Origin: Cryobacterium psychrotolerans
GTDB taxonomy: Bacteria; Actinomycetota; Actinomycetes; Actinomycetales; Microbacteriaceae
Direction: 5' to 3'
Length of the DNA stretch: 64,000 nucleotides
Assembly: GCF_900101115.1 (NCBI RefSeq)
Contig: NZ_FNFU01000001.1
Location: 124,001-188,000 of the forward strand
In this document: piece after piece, positions 11,034 to 20,759 of the stretch
Position numbering within the stretch: position 1 is the first letter of the stretch
How the letters are laid out: each line of letters starts with the position of its first letter
Notes under the pieces: generated by a model
The model's input: the letters and a program-made list of their open reading frames with translations, nothing else
What the model was told of the DNA's origin: nothing
Database searches by the model: none
Translations under genes and position numbers: made by a program

Positions 11034-11479
11034 TTGGCGTTGCAAATCCTTGCTGGGTCGGGATCGCAAACTGAGACTGGCAAAGGAACAGTCTCCCTCG
11101 AGCTGGGCACGCGCAGCCTGTGGCTCGCGCTCCTGTCGTGGCCCCAGGGCCTGCGCGGAGAGGTCGAACTGGGCCGCGCCAACCCGGCCGGGGCATCCGC
11201 GTTCTTCGACCAGGCGTTCGCCCGGGCCTCCCAGCTGGGCGGTCCGTGCTGGGAGGGGATGCCGGCCGGGGGCTCGCCCTGGTGGCCGAGGCCGCGAGGG
11301 GGAGCGGAGCGGGCGAGATTTTCCCGGGTTATCTGGCTTCCCGAACCGGCATGAAGGAACTCATGGTCCGTTCGCCGCTGCACGCCGAGGCCCTCGGCGA
11401 CGAAAGCGCCGGTCAGGCCGCCCGGCTGCTCGGTGCCGAGATCGACAACCCGGCGCTGGCTGACCTGCTCTCACGTTGA
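11034..11479 (+). pseudogene. Remnant of a TPR-containing (SARP/LuxR-like) regulator
   Basis: Two frames together make one recognisable C-terminal fragment. The first reads through GRANPAGASAFFDQAFARASQLGGPCWEGM, and after a frameshift near 11260-11270 the second continues GRGLALVAEAARGSGAG to LLGAEIDNPALADLLSR, stopping at 11479. The pattern A-R-x-L-G-x-P-C-W-E-G-M-A-x-R-G-L-A-L is that of tetratricopeptide repeats in the C-terminal part of large actinobacterial ATP-binding regulators. No start, N-terminal domain or ATPase motif is present, and base composition switches from island-like to core-like near 11090. Reading: a chromosomal gene truncated on its 5' side by the Druantia-bearing island, then frameshifted. 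The exact family is uncertain. Confidence 0.5.
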
Positions 11480-11530
11480 CGCGCGCCGGCCCGGCGGCTG
11501 GCTGTCAGTGGTCCCCGCTAGCGTGAACAC

Positions 11531-12694
11531 ATGAAGATCCTGCACACCTCGGATTGGCACATCGGGCGCACGTTCCACACGCACTCGACCCTGGACCACC
11601 TCGGCCAGGTTCTCGCCGCGCTCGTCCAGGTCGTGCGCGAGCGCCAGGTCGATGTCGTCGCCGTCGCCGGGGACGTGTTCGACTCGGCCATGCCGTCCAA
11701 GGAGAGCTTCACGCTTCTTGCGTCCACGCTGAGGGACATCAAGGCCGCGGGCGCCGCGGTCGTCATGACCAGCGGCAACCACGACTCGGCCGCGCGCCTC
11801 GGCTTCCAGGCCGAGTGGACGAGCCTCGCCGGCATCCACGTCATCACCCGGCACGACCAGTACCGCGAGCCGGTCACGATAACGGATGCCCACGGCCCGG
11901 TTCACTTCTACGGCATCCCGTACCTGGAACCGGTGCTGATCCGTCACCACTACCCCGACGTCGTGCTGAAGACGCACGAGCAGGTGCTCGGTTTCGTGAT
12001 GGACCAGGTGCGGGAGGACCTCGCCGCCCGCGGCGGGCGGAGCGTCGTGCTCTCCCATTGCTTCGCCGCCGGAATTGCCCCGGCCGCCGAGGCCAGCGAC
12101 GTAGAGCGGGACATCACCGCCGGCGGACTCGACGTCGTGCCGCTGAGCGTCTTCGACGGCCCGGACTACGTCGCTCTCGGCCACATCCACGGCCGGTCGG
12201 AACTGACCGAACGTGCTCGCTACTCCGGCGCACCGCTGCACTACTCGTTCGGCGAGGCCGGCAAGCCCCGAGGAGGGTGGCTCGTGGAGCTGAACGCCGA
12301 CGGACTCGGCCCGGTCGAGTGGATCGACCTCCCCGTGCCGCGACGACTCAGCGAGCTCAGGGGCCCGATGGACGAGCTGCTCGGCGACGAGCGTTTCGCC
12401 GACAACGAAGGCGACTGGGTGAAGGCCATCGTGACCGACCAGGTGCGTCCGCTCGACAGCATGAAGAAGCTGCAGGGCCGTTTCCCGCACTGCGTGATGC
12501 TCGAACACCGGCCAGCCATCGTCGTCGACGCCGGAGTCGCCACCTACGCCGAGCGGATCAAGGAGAAGAGCGATCCCGACATCATCGCGGGCTTCCTCGA
12601 ATACGTGCGCAACGGCGAAGGCCCCACCGAATTCGAGCGCGAACTCATCGCCGAAGTGCTGAACGAACAGGGAATCCGGCAGGCCAACGCATGA
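11531..12694 (+). CDS. sbcD: Exonuclease subunit SbcD
   Basis: A 387-aa metallophosphoesterase, the nuclease half of the SbcCD (Mre11-Rad50 type) complex, which cleaves hairpins and processes DNA ends with 3'-5' exonuclease and endonuclease activity. The ordered metal-binding motifs are all visible: DWH at residues 8-10, GDVFD at 47-51, GNHD at 82-85, a SHCFA segment near 175 and GHIHGR near 217. The ATG start gives the typical MKILHTSDWHIGRTF opening. Its stop overlaps the sbcC start by 4 nt (ATGA). The gene sits between two defence islands; it has core-like composition and shows no damage. Confidence 0.95.
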   Translation: MKILHTSDWHIGRTFHTHSTLDHLGQVLAALVQVVRERQVDVVAVAGDVFDSAMPSKESFTLLASTLRDIKAAGAAVVMTSGNHDSAARLGFQAEWTSLAGIHVITRHDQYREPVTITDAHGPVHFYGIPYLEPVLIRHHYPDVVLKTHEQVLGFVMDQVREDLAARGGRSVVLSHCFAAGIAPAAEASDVERDITAGGLDVVPLSVFDGPDYVALGHIHGRSELTERARYSGAPLHYSFGEAGKPRGGWLVELNADGLGPVEWIDLPVPRRLSELRGPMDELLGDERFADNEGDWVKAIVTDQVRPLDSMKKLQGRFPHCVMLEHRPAIVVDAGVATYAERIKEKSDPDIIAGFLEYVRNGEGPTEFERELIAEVLNEQGIRQANA

Positions 12695-15663
12695 AGATCA
12701 AACGCCTCAGGCTCGCCGGCTTCGGGCCGTACAAGAACGAGCAGCTCATCGACTTCGAGAAGTTCGACAGCGACGGCATCTTCCTGATCACTGGCAAGAC
12801 CGGTGCCGGCAAGTCCAGCATCCTCGACGCCATCTGCTTCGCCCTCTACGGCCATGTGCCGCGCTACGACGGCACCGAGCTGCAGCTGCGCAGCGATCAC
12901 TGCGAACCGGATGACCCGAGCTTCGTCGAGCTCGACTTCAGCATGAACGAGCGCGACTACCGCATCTTCCGCACGCCCAGGTTCGAGCGGCCGAAGAAAC
13001 GCGGCGAGGGCACAACCACGTCCCTGCCCGAGGCTAGGCTCTTCGTCAGGCAGGGCGACGACTGGCAGGGCGTCGCGGCCAAGCCGGCGGATGTCAGCCA
13101 CGAGCTGGCCGAGATCCTCCCGTTGAAGGAGGACCAGTTCCTCCAGGTGATCCTGCTGGCGCAGAACCGGTTCCAGAAGTTCCTGCTCGCCAAGACCGAC
13201 GAACGTCGCGCCGTGCTGCGCACCCTCTTCGGCACGTCCCGCTTCGACCAACTTGAGCAAGCCCTGATCGCGCGCCGGAAGGAGCTGGACGCCCAGCTCG
13301 CCGACGTGCAGCGAGCCATCACCGACCGGGCCCGCATTGCGGCGAACCAGCTGCGGCTGGGCGACGACGCCGTGCCCCAGAACCCGGGCCTCGACTGGTT
13401 CACGTCGGGCCTGGCCGACCTCGAGCGTCAGCTCGACGAGGCCACGTCGCTCGCCGAGCTGGCCGCCGCCCAATTCACCGCCGCGGCCGACCATCACCAG
13501 GTGCTGGGAGAAGTTGCGCGGCGCCAGGCCCGCCGGGACACAGCCCTGGCCCAGCTGGCCGTGCTCACCGATCGCGAAGAGGCCATCGCCGCGGAGCGCA
13601 CGGCACTCCAAGCCGCTGCGCGCGCCGCCCGCGTCTGGCCGCAGATCCGCGCCGGACAGCAGGCGACCGTCGCCCTCGAGACCGCGCTGACCGACGAAAC
13701 GGATGCCCGCGCCGCATGGCAGCATTTCCGCCCGGCCGGCCCCGAGCCGGAGACCCACGCGTCGCTCAAGCTCGTCACCGACGCGCTGCTCGGCCGGCTC
13801 GGCACCCTCGCCGATGCGCTCGGTGACGAAAAGAAGCTGCCCGGTCTCAATCTCGAAATCACCCGGCTGCACGGTCTCGTTGAGCAGCACACGACGGCTC
13901 TGCACGACGCCCAGCTCGTGATCGATGCCCTCCCCAAGCAGATCGAGTCCGTCGGCGTCGAGCACGCCGCGGCCGCACTCGGTGCCGCGCGGAATGGCGA
14001 GGCCGCCGCAGCCCTCGAGCGGGCCGAAACCGCCCTGTCGGCCGCGGACTCGGTTGTGGTTCACGCCGCAGAGGTGCTCGAAGCATCCCAGGCCGAACTC
14101 GTCGCGAGCAGGGAGAACGCCGCCGCCGCGGCCCACTACGACGCCCTGCTGTCCCGGCGCTTCGCCGGGTACGCCGCCGAGCTCGCATCCCAGCTGGAGG
14201 AGGGCACCCCGTGCTCCGTCTGCGGCTCGGAGAACCACCCCGCCCCCAGCGTCGGTGAAGCCGATTCGGTCACCGAGGGAGATGTGACCTCCGCGCGGAA
14301 GGCCGTGACCGTGCGACAGCAGGCGTTGGCGGATGCCGGCACCACCGTGCAGGACGCACGCACGCGCCTGGCGCAGGCCGAGGCCCACGCGGGGAACCGC
14401 TCCGTCGAGGAACTCACCGCCGAACGAGCGGCCGCCCAAACTGCACTCGACGACTCCGAAACCGCGACCGGGCTCCTGGCCAGACTGGCGCAGGATCTGA
14501 TCGAACTTCGCCGCGACCTCGCCGACGCGACCGCGGGCCTCATCGGTTTCCGTGCGACTCGCGATGCCTCGGCCGCCGCGCACACCGACCGCGCCGCTCA
14601 CCGCGAAGCACTCATCCACCGCGTGACAGCTCAGCGCGGCGACTTCGACTCGGTCACCGAACATGTGGACCGTCTGAACGACGAGCTCGGGGCCGCACGT
14701 GCTCTCGATGAAGCCCTGGGCGTCAGCCGAGAGCGCGGCACCGTGCGCGTCGCCGCGATTGCGGCGATGACCATGCAGCTGTTGCAGGAGGACTTCGCCG
14801 ACGAGGCGACCGCCGAAGCGGCGCGGGTTGGCGATGCCGACGCCCAGCGCCGGGAATCAGCCCTGCGCACCCACGACGACGAGATCGCCGCGGCGCGGTC
14901 AGCCCTGGCCGACCCCGAGCTCGCCGACCTGCCCGCCGAGCCGGTCGACCGGGAGCCGGCCCGTGAGGCCTTCGACCTCGCGAGCGCGGCCCGTGACGAC
15001 GCCATCACCGCCCGCAGCTCGGTGGATGAGCGCGTCACCCAGCTGACCGCCCTCGTGACCGAGGTCACGGCGCAGTTCGCGGCATCCGCTGCTCTTCTGC
15101 TGACCCACACGCAGGTGCGCCAGCTCGCCGACGTCGTGCACGGCGACGAGCCGAACACGAAGCGGATCCGCCTGGAAACCTACGTGCTCGCCGCCCAACT
15201 CGAAGAAATCGTCGCCGCCGCGAACACGCGGCTGCGCACGATGACAAGCGGGCGCTACACGCTGGAGCACGACGACTCCCTGGAATTCCGCGCCACCCAG
15301 TCCGGCCTCGGCCTCGGCATCCGCGACGAGTTCACCGGCCGCACCCGGGCGACCAATTCGCTCTCCGGCGGCGAGACGTTCCTCGCCTCGCTCGCGCTGG
15401 CCCTCGGGCTGGCCGAGGTCGTCACCAGCCAGGCCGGCGGCATCACCCTGGACACGCTCTTCGTCGACGAGGGCTTCGGCTCCCTCGACAGCGAAACCCT
15501 CGAGACGGCGATGAGCACTCTCGACACCCTCCGCGCCGGCGGTCGCACGATCGGCCTGATCAGCCACGTCGACTCGATGAAGGAGCAGATCCCGGCCAAG
15601 CTCAGAATTTTCGTCACCGACCAGGGGCACAGCAAGATCGAGGCGGGGCGCGAGCTGACTTAG
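12691..15663 (+). CDS. sbcC: Exonuclease subunit SbcC (Rad50-like ATPase)
   Basis: A 990-aa SMC-like ATPase that partners SbcD and gates access of DNA to its nuclease sites. Walker A (GKTGAGKSS) is at about residues 35-43. Long Ala/Glu/Arg-rich coiled-coil arms flank a zinc hook (CSVC, about residues 508-511). The ABC signature NSLSGGE is near 889, Walker B LFVDEGFGSLD near 924, and a His-switch segment GLISHVDSM follows. The start is ATG 12691 inside the end of sbcD, so expression is coupled. Composition matches the chromosome rather than the islands. Palindromic DNA is the classical SbcCD substrate, which is of interest given the many 59-bp palindromes elsewhere in the window. Confidence 0.95.
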   Translation: MKIKRLRLAGFGPYKNEQLIDFEKFDSDGIFLITGKTGAGKSSILDAICFALYGHVPRYDGTELQLRSDHCEPDDPSFVELDFSMNERDYRIFRTPRFERPKKRGEGTTTSLPEARLFVRQGDDWQGVAAKPADVSHELAEILPLKEDQFLQVILLAQNRFQKFLLAKTDERRAVLRTLFGTSRFDQLEQALIARRKELDAQLADVQRAITDRARIAANQLRLGDDAVPQNPGLDWFTSGLADLERQLDEATSLAELAAAQFTAAADHHQVLGEVARRQARRDTALAQLAVLTDREEAIAAERTALQAAARAARVWPQIRAGQQATVALETALTDETDARAAWQHFRPAGPEPETHASLKLVTDALLGRLGTLADALGDEKKLPGLNLEITRLHGLVEQHTTALHDAQLVIDALPKQIESVGVEHAAAALGAARNGEAAAALERAETALSAADSVVVHAAEVLEASQAELVASRENAAAAAHYDALLSRRFAGYAAELASQLEEGTPCSVCGSENHPAPSVGEADSVTEGDVTSARKAVTVRQQALADAGTTVQDARTRLAQAEAHAGNRSVEELTAERAAAQTALDDSETATGLLARLAQDLIELRRDLADATAGLIGFRATRDASAAAHTDRAAHREALIHRVTAQRGDFDSVTEHVDRLNDELGAARALDEALGVSRERGTVRVAAIAAMTMQLLQEDFADEATAEAARVGDADAQRRESALRTHDDEIAAARSALADPELADLPAEPVDREPAREAFDLASAARDDAITARSSVDERVTQLTALVTEVTAQFAASAALLLTHTQVRQLADVVHGDEPNTKRIRLETYVLAAQLEEIVAAANTRLRTMTSGRYTLEHDDSLEFRATQSGLGLGIRDEFTGRTRATNSLSGGETFLASLALALGLAEVVTSQAGGITLDTLFVDEGFGSLDSETLETAMSTLDTLRAGGRTIGLISHVDSMKEQIPAKLRIFVTDQGHSKIEAGRELT

Positions 15664-15876
15664 CGTCAACGGTGTCCACATTACCTAGTTGGTATCGATG
15701 CGTACGCTGTGTCGAGTAGCGCCGCCCGCAAACGAGGAGGGTCCCTACTTTGCCTTGGACGGAACCAGGCAACGACGACCGTTTGGACTGCCTAATCCGG
15801 TAATACCCGGAGAAATCCACAAGAGCGCGCTCAGACCCTCTCGGAGCACACACGTTTGGAGGTCCACTCCAGGGAT

Positions 15877-18339
15877 CTAGGCGGCATGACGGTCCAACGC
15901 AGAGTCAGGCTGAAATTCGCGTTTCCGCGTAGTAATCGTAGTGTCGCTGCTTGAACGGTCGATCTCGACGGTAATCAAGTCCTGTCCTGGTGCGGCAGGA
16001 GTCAGCTCCAGCGCGAGATAGTCGAATAGCTCGCGTTGATGAACCGCGACGACTACTTGCCGGCCTTGCTCCCTCGACATGTGTTTCAACAGGGCGGCGA
16101 AGTTTGCGATGTGAATGTCATCCATGGACTGGACCGGGTCGTCAAGGATGAGCCAGGGCAATTCGTTTGGGGCAACGAAATGTAGGGATAGAAACAGGGA
16201 GAGGGCAGCAGTATTCAGGTTCCCATGGCTGAGCATCGCCGACGGGGTTCCAGCACTCTGGCCCTGTCGATCCTGAGTCGTCAGGTTTACGGAGATGCTG
16301 CGTTCACTCTTGATCTGTCGGTCGAATTGGGGGAGGAACGGTTCATCAGGAACGAGTCTGGAGAATAGCTTTCTCCACGTTCCGTTGAGGCGCTGGTCAA
16401 AAACCGAATTGATCACTCTTGATCGTTCCTCCTCCGCCCGAACTCGCAGGTCTGATGCCAAGTCCTTTCGGTGCTTGGCTTCGCCCAACTGCGCATCCAT
16501 GCCATCCAGACGCTTCTGGTCTCTCTCGACTGAAATCCGCAGTTCGGTACTTTCTTCGACTGCAGTTTCGAATTCCTTAAGCGTGCTCCTGAGCCTCGAC
16601 GCCGTACGGCGCAGAGTTTCAGACTGGGTCCGCCTAAGGGTGAGTTTTTCACGCAGGAACTCAATCCGTTCTGCATTGGACTGATCGCTCTGGGGATGGC
16701 CAACAGCCAGTTCCGTCTCGATCGTCTTGATCTGCGAAACGAGTTCTCGTGAACGCGCGCGCTTCGAGATGGCTGCGTCAAGCTGCTCCTCAAGGGCAGC
16801 TAGAGCGCTTGATTGCACCTTCACGTCATCGAGAAGGGCCTCGATGGGGGGATATTCCTGGATGAGGACCGACACAGCTTTTCTCAGAGAATGTCGGCTG
16901 CCTGCGACATGCGGCTCTTCAGCTTGGGCTTCGAGACGGGAAATTTCGAGGCTGATCTGGGCTATTTCAGTTTCGCAGTCTCGCAGTCGTACGTCCGCTG
17001 TTGACCACGCCTCGGTTTCCAGATGCAATTCTTCGAGCTTCGACTGGATGTGTTCTTGGAGTCCCTCCGCGCCGCTTTCGAAGCCTTGATCACATACCGG
17101 GCAGTTGGGCCCGCTGACGTTTGGAAGTATGAGAGCGAGGGCTTCAGTGAGTTGCCCTGAAATAAGCGTTGCGCCTAGGTCATCACGCAGTTCTCTCAGC
17201 TGGTTTCCAATGCTGATTCGGTCGTGAAGGGTGTCGCGCCGCCGCCGCAGCCGGCTTTGCATATCCTGAGCATTTTGAATTTCTTCATCAAGTCGTTCCA
17301 AGAACTGACGCGCGTGGTTAGTCATTCGATCCAGATCGTTACGGGCATGCTCACGGCGCCATTCAGCTTCAACCTCGAGGAGGCTGTTAGCAGTTTTCGC
17401 ATAAGAGTTGATCGGCCCATCAATTTCGGACCACAGCGTGTTGAGCAACCGGCGCGCGGAAACGACGTCCAATTCGAGCTCGTTGAATGTCGAGTCCATC
17501 AGTTCGAGATCAGGACCACCAACTGCCTCTGAAATGGAAGTGGCGATTCTGAGCATCGCGTCCAGGTTTGTGAGCGCTGCGAGCTCAGACTCGTTCTGCT
17601 CAGCCTCTCGCAACTCGCGGGAGGCACAACGTGAGAGTTCCTTGTCGGATGCGTCGCCCGGAACCGTGGAAGCCATTCTTTCGCGCAGCACGGCTCGGAG
17701 TTGCCCGAGGTCCTTGTCGAGAGCGATCAATCGGAGTTTCTGGTTGGCGTGGCCCTCAGCAACCCGCTTCCGTTCTGCTAGAGCGGCAGTCCACACCCGA
17801 CTTTTCTTCTGCGCGTAGTCGACTCGAATTGTGGAATGCAGACCGGAAATTAGATCGTCGAGTCTGTCGATTCCAAGAAGCTCCTTTACGAAATTGATGA
17901 GTGCAGACTCTTGGCGCTTTTGGTCGGGCGGCGCGTAGACATCGAGCAAACGTCCGAGCGTCGCCTGAGAGAGAAGACAACGCTCAGCGAAGTGGCGCCC
18001 CAGATGCTCGTCGAGTAAGGGCTGGCCGTCAGGTCCGCGTGTGCTCAGGCTGAGTGTTGAGGACACGCCAATCCTGTTCGTGCTGTTGGAAACAGCCAAG
18101 CTCACGGATCCATCGCGACTTCCTCGATGAAGAATATGCTTCGCGTACGACTCGTCGCCTGAATCACGCAAGTGGGAGATTGTTCCCGTTGCCGCCAGTT
18201 CAATCGCGGAAAGTATGCTGGTTTTGCCCGCCCCATTGTTCCCATGCAACAGCACAATGGACCCGTCCAGTGGGATGGTCCATTCCCCGCGGATGCTTCT
18301 AAAGTTCTTGACTTTCAACGATTTCAGCCGTGGATTCAC
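15877..18339 (-). CDS. LmuB-like SMC/Rad50-type ATPase of a Lamassu (ABC-3C) system
   Basis: An 820-aa ABC/SMC-like ATPase, distinct from the sbcC gene upstream. Walker A (HGNNGAGKTS) is at about residues 32-41. A CPVC zinc-hook motif near residue 412 divides two coiled-coil arms. A signature-like LSHGNLNTAALSLFLSL near 700 is followed by Walker B WLILDDPVQSMDD near 731 and the H-loop-like VVVAVHQRELFDYL. This hook-bearing architecture next to a small protein and a toxic effector is that of LmuB in Lamassu, equivalent to the ATPase of ABC-three-component systems; LmuB is thought to sense DNA ends or replication/recombination intermediates of phage and release the effector. It is the last gene of a three-gene operon; its GTG start overlaps the middle gene's stop (GTGA). 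Confidence 0.8.
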   Translation of the reverse strand: MNPRLKSLKVKNFRSIRGEWTIPLDGSIVLLHGNNGAGKTSILSAIELAATGTISHLRDSGDESYAKHILHRGSRDGSVSLAVSNSTNRIGVSSTLSLSTRGPDGQPLLDEHLGRHFAERCLLSQATLGRLLDVYAPPDQKRQESALINFVKELLGIDRLDDLISGLHSTIRVDYAQKKSRVWTAALAERKRVAEGHANQKLRLIALDKDLGQLRAVLRERMASTVPGDASDKELSRCASRELREAEQNESELAALTNLDAMLRIATSISEAVGGPDLELMDSTFNELELDVVSARRLLNTLWSEIDGPINSYAKTANSLLEVEAEWRREHARNDLDRMTNHARQFLERLDEEIQNAQDMQSRLRRRRDTLHDRISIGNQLRELRDDLGATLISGQLTEALALILPNVSGPNCPVCDQGFESGAEGLQEHIQSKLEELHLETEAWSTADVRLRDCETEIAQISLEISRLEAQAEEPHVAGSRHSLRKAVSVLIQEYPPIEALLDDVKVQSSALAALEEQLDAAISKRARSRELVSQIKTIETELAVGHPQSDQSNAERIEFLREKLTLRRTQSETLRRTASRLRSTLKEFETAVEESTELRISVERDQKRLDGMDAQLGEAKHRKDLASDLRVRAEEERSRVINSVFDQRLNGTWRKLFSRLVPDEPFLPQFDRQIKSERSISVNLTTQDRQGQSAGTPSAMLSHGNLNTAALSLFLSLHFVAPNELPWLILDDPVQSMDDIHIANFAALLKHMSREQGRQVVVAVHQRELFDYLALELTPAAPGQDLITVEIDRSSSDTTITTRKREFQPDSALDRHAA

Positions 18340-18938
18340 TTTTGACCTACCTCGGTTGCGTCGAGATCCTCATTTTGCAGGGGCTCCTCAAACCATCTGA
18401 GAAGGCGCGTCTCCACGGCAAGGATTCCCAACTCGCTCTGTGCCACTATTTCGGTGAGTGGTGAAGCGTATGAGCTTGACCTGGCGAAGTCTTGGAGCGG
18501 TTTGAGTGGATCCTCGAGCGCTTCCGCATCGGTGTTCTCAATGTGAAATGGAATGAGCGGGGCGATCTGTTCTTCGACGGTAAGGGAAGTTTGAGTCGTG
18601 TCAACGAGGAGCACACGGGCGAAGGCCTGGATCCGATGGAAAGCAACGTCATGGCGGATGGGTGGGCCGATGGCAATCAGCGTTAGGGTTCTGAAGGATC
18701 CGGCGACGTCGAGTGACTGGGCGATGCTCTGAAGATTCCAAAACGCTTCTTCAACCGCCGCAGGTCCAACTTGGTCGATGATCACTAGATCGAGAGATCC
18801 TTCTCCTGCCACGAGGGGGATCCCGTAGTCGAATTGGACCTCTCCAATCGAATAGGGAACTGCAAGGCGGTGATAGCCGATTGATTCGAGGATTTCGATC
18901 GTTTCGGCGACCGCGAGCAACAATTCCGGCGATTCCAT
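18336..18938 (-). CDS. LmuC-like middle component of a Lamassu (ABC-3C) system
   Basis: A 200-aa protein. ATG 18938 is chosen because it forms a TGATG junction with the stop of the Sir2 gene, typical of translational coupling; the frame could be extended 21 codons upstream, which is less likely. It has no catalytic motif that I recognise. The pattern LAVAETIEILESIGYH, then IGEVQFDYGIPLVAGEG and a conserved-looking LDLVIIDQVG resembles the small middle component found between effector and ATPase in Lamassu / ABC-3C loci. The role is presumably to bridge or inhibit the effector on the SMC-like ATPase. Assignment depends on position between a Sir2 effector and an SMC-like ATPase, both of which are clearer than this protein. 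Confidence 0.66.
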   Translation of the reverse strand: MESPELLLAVAETIEILESIGYHRLAVPYSIGEVQFDYGIPLVAGEGSLDLVIIDQVGPAAVEEAFWNLQSIAQSLDVAGSFRTLTLIAIGPPIRHDVAFHRIQAFARVLLVDTTQTSLTVEEQIAPLIPFHIENTDAEALEDPLKPLQDFARSSSYASPLTEIVAQSELGILAVETRLLRWFEEPLQNEDLDATEVGQK

Positions 18939-20689
18939 CAGATCGTCACCTTCTGTGAGAACACGGTGCGCAGCTCTTCCGCGTTCGTCGCGCGTAGCCA
19001 AATATCCGCCAATGAGATCTCATGTGTCAGTGCGCCGGGCCGTCGCGCTGAACCCATCCTTCCCGTTGGGCTTCGTTGCGCAGAGTTTGGACTAGATCCG
19101 GTGAGCCTGGCTATGATCATGCGGCCAGTCGGATGCCGCCACTCACTGGCTTTCCTCGCAACGATGGCTGCCGCGTCGTCCTTCACTAGGGCCATTTGGA
19201 TTGTGCTTGTGTCGGTGCCCCTTAGGAGAACCATCCCCGCCCGAGCGGGGGTCGACTCTATGCGCACTTTCCATGCGCCGGAAAGATCGAGATAATTCAG
19301 CAGAGCAAGCATGGCAGCGATCTCTGGAGTCCTGTTCTGGCTGGCGTGTGGGTCATTGAGCGCATCCGAGACTGGCCCATAGTAGATGGGCGTGTATCCA
19401 TCAGCGGGGTCGGCATCGCCGTGATAACGGCGAATCAGCGGAGACAATGCCCTCGACTGAAACGAAATGAAGGTTGTGGATTGATCCCCGATTCGTCTTG
19501 CCAAATCCGATTCACGGTGCTCAATAGCAGCGAACAGAGCGCCTCGTAGCCACGTGCCTTCTTTGAGGCCATCGAGCCTGCCAGCGAGAGCCTGAATTTT
19601 AAGCCCGATTGTTCGGAGGAGTAGCGCCGCGAGCATAGGTTCGGAATACATCGGGATGTGGGATGCACTCTCAACGGCGGTGCGGTTGGAGCTGTATTCA
19701 ATCCCATAGGAGGACTGGAGAATGGTCTTGTGCCCGTCCTGAAGCGCCTTGTCGGATATTACGTAGGCGGGAGCACGTTCATCCCATGCCCAAGGCAATT
19801 CTTTGCTCGCGTGCGAATGGACGCGAACCAGGTTTTCATCTTGGAACGAGAGGCCAAAGACTAGAGTCCTGAAGTCAGTCATCAACTCAGTGACCATCTG
19901 GAATACCCGCCGGTGGGGGTCCCCATCTTGGCCCCACGTGGCAATATCCAGTGTTTGCGCGACCAAGTAGTCGCGATATTCGAGCGACTCCGAGGCGCGA
20001 ATCGCGCAACCGTGAATCTTGTAGAGTCGCGGCGCTCTGGAATTGGCGTTCGCGCGAAAGTCCTCTTGTGTCATGAGGACTGAGACATGTCCAAGGGTAG
20101 GGCTGCTCGAACCGGCAAGCGACGAGTACGCCGCCTCGATCAGCCCGTCCCAGTTTGTGGTCACCGCATGAGGCAAGTTCCCTTCGTGCATGAGTAGCGC
20201 GATTAGGAGGTGGTTCTCACCAGGCTCGATACTGGGTGCGCCGTAGGTTCTGCACACCTCAACAGCGTTCCAGAGAAGGTAGTCAGTACGTTCATTTCCA
20301 ACCGTTTGGGCAAGAATCTTTGCGTACTTCTCAACGTAGGGTTCGAGCTCGCCTGCTGAGGGAACTACCCAAGCGCTCGGATCCGCGTCAAAGGCTGTCT
20401 GGATATTCTCGGGGAACCGCCCATGGATGATCGCATGCAATGCGATTGCATGAATATCGCCGGGCCGGCTACCTCCCTCCGTCTTCAGGTACATGAGGAC
20501 GCGTCGAATTAGCTCAGCGAGGCCAGGGACCTGGTTCCACGAAATGCCCGACCCCAGCCAAAAGACGCGATTCGCGTTCGCCACGTCGTCCAGGAGGGCC
20601 GCTTGTGAACCCTTGAGGGCCTCAAGCGCTATAACCATGTCCGAGTGACTCTCGGCGCTCGCGGGCATCATGCGTTTAGCGTGACACAT
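18938..20689 (-). CDS. LmuA-like Sir2 NAD-hydrolysing effector of a Lamassu (ABC-3C) system
   Basis: A 583-aa protein (566 if the Met at 20638 is used). The N-terminal half is a SIR2-like domain: FWLGSGISWNQVPGL near residues 44-56 (NAD-binding GSGxS), TTNWDGLIE near 178-186 (the T-x-N-x-D-x-L-I-E motif), and LYKIHGCA near 223 with the presumed catalytic His. The C-terminal half has no family I recognise and may contact the partner proteins. Defence sirtuins deplete NAD+ on phage sensing and stop growth. The gene leads the operon and is coupled to the next gene through TGATG. No strong ribosome-binding site precedes ATG 20689, so the start is uncertain. The combination matches the Sir2 subtype of Lamassu; a different Sir2 defence family is possible but less fitting with an SMC-like partner. 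Confidence 0.78.
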   Translation of the reverse strand: MCHAKRMMPASAESHSDMVIALEALKGSQAALLDDVANANRVFWLGSGISWNQVPGLAELIRRVLMYLKTEGGSRPGDIHAIALHAIIHGRFPENIQTAFDADPSAWVVPSAGELEPYVEKYAKILAQTVGNERTDYLLWNAVEVCRTYGAPSIEPGENHLLIALLMHEGNLPHAVTTNWDGLIEAAYSSLAGSSSPTLGHVSVLMTQEDFRANANSRAPRLYKIHGCAIRASESLEYRDYLVAQTLDIATWGQDGDPHRRVFQMVTELMTDFRTLVFGLSFQDENLVRVHSHASKELPWAWDERAPAYVISDKALQDGHKTILQSSYGIEYSSNRTAVESASHIPMYSEPMLAALLLRTIGLKIQALAGRLDGLKEGTWLRGALFAAIEHRESDLARRIGDQSTTFISFQSRALSPLIRRYHGDADPADGYTPIYYGPVSDALNDPHASQNRTPEIAAMLALLNYLDLSGAWKVRIESTPARAGMVLLRGTDTSTIQMALVKDDAAAIVARKASEWRHPTGRMIIARLTGSSPNSAQRSPTGRMGSARRPGALTHEISLADIWLRATNAEELRTVFSQKVTI

Positions 20690-20759
20690 GGATTGAACGC
20701 ATTTCGAAAGCTAGTCACCCCAGTTGGGGGTAGACAATTCCGCCTCAGGTCTTGCCTAA

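Noticed and set aside
15877..18339. Second sbcC gene
   Set aside because: The hook-bearing ATPase is shorter, has a different signature and Walker B context (LILDDPVQSMDD), lacks an sbcD partner, and is coupled to Sir2 and middle-component genes.
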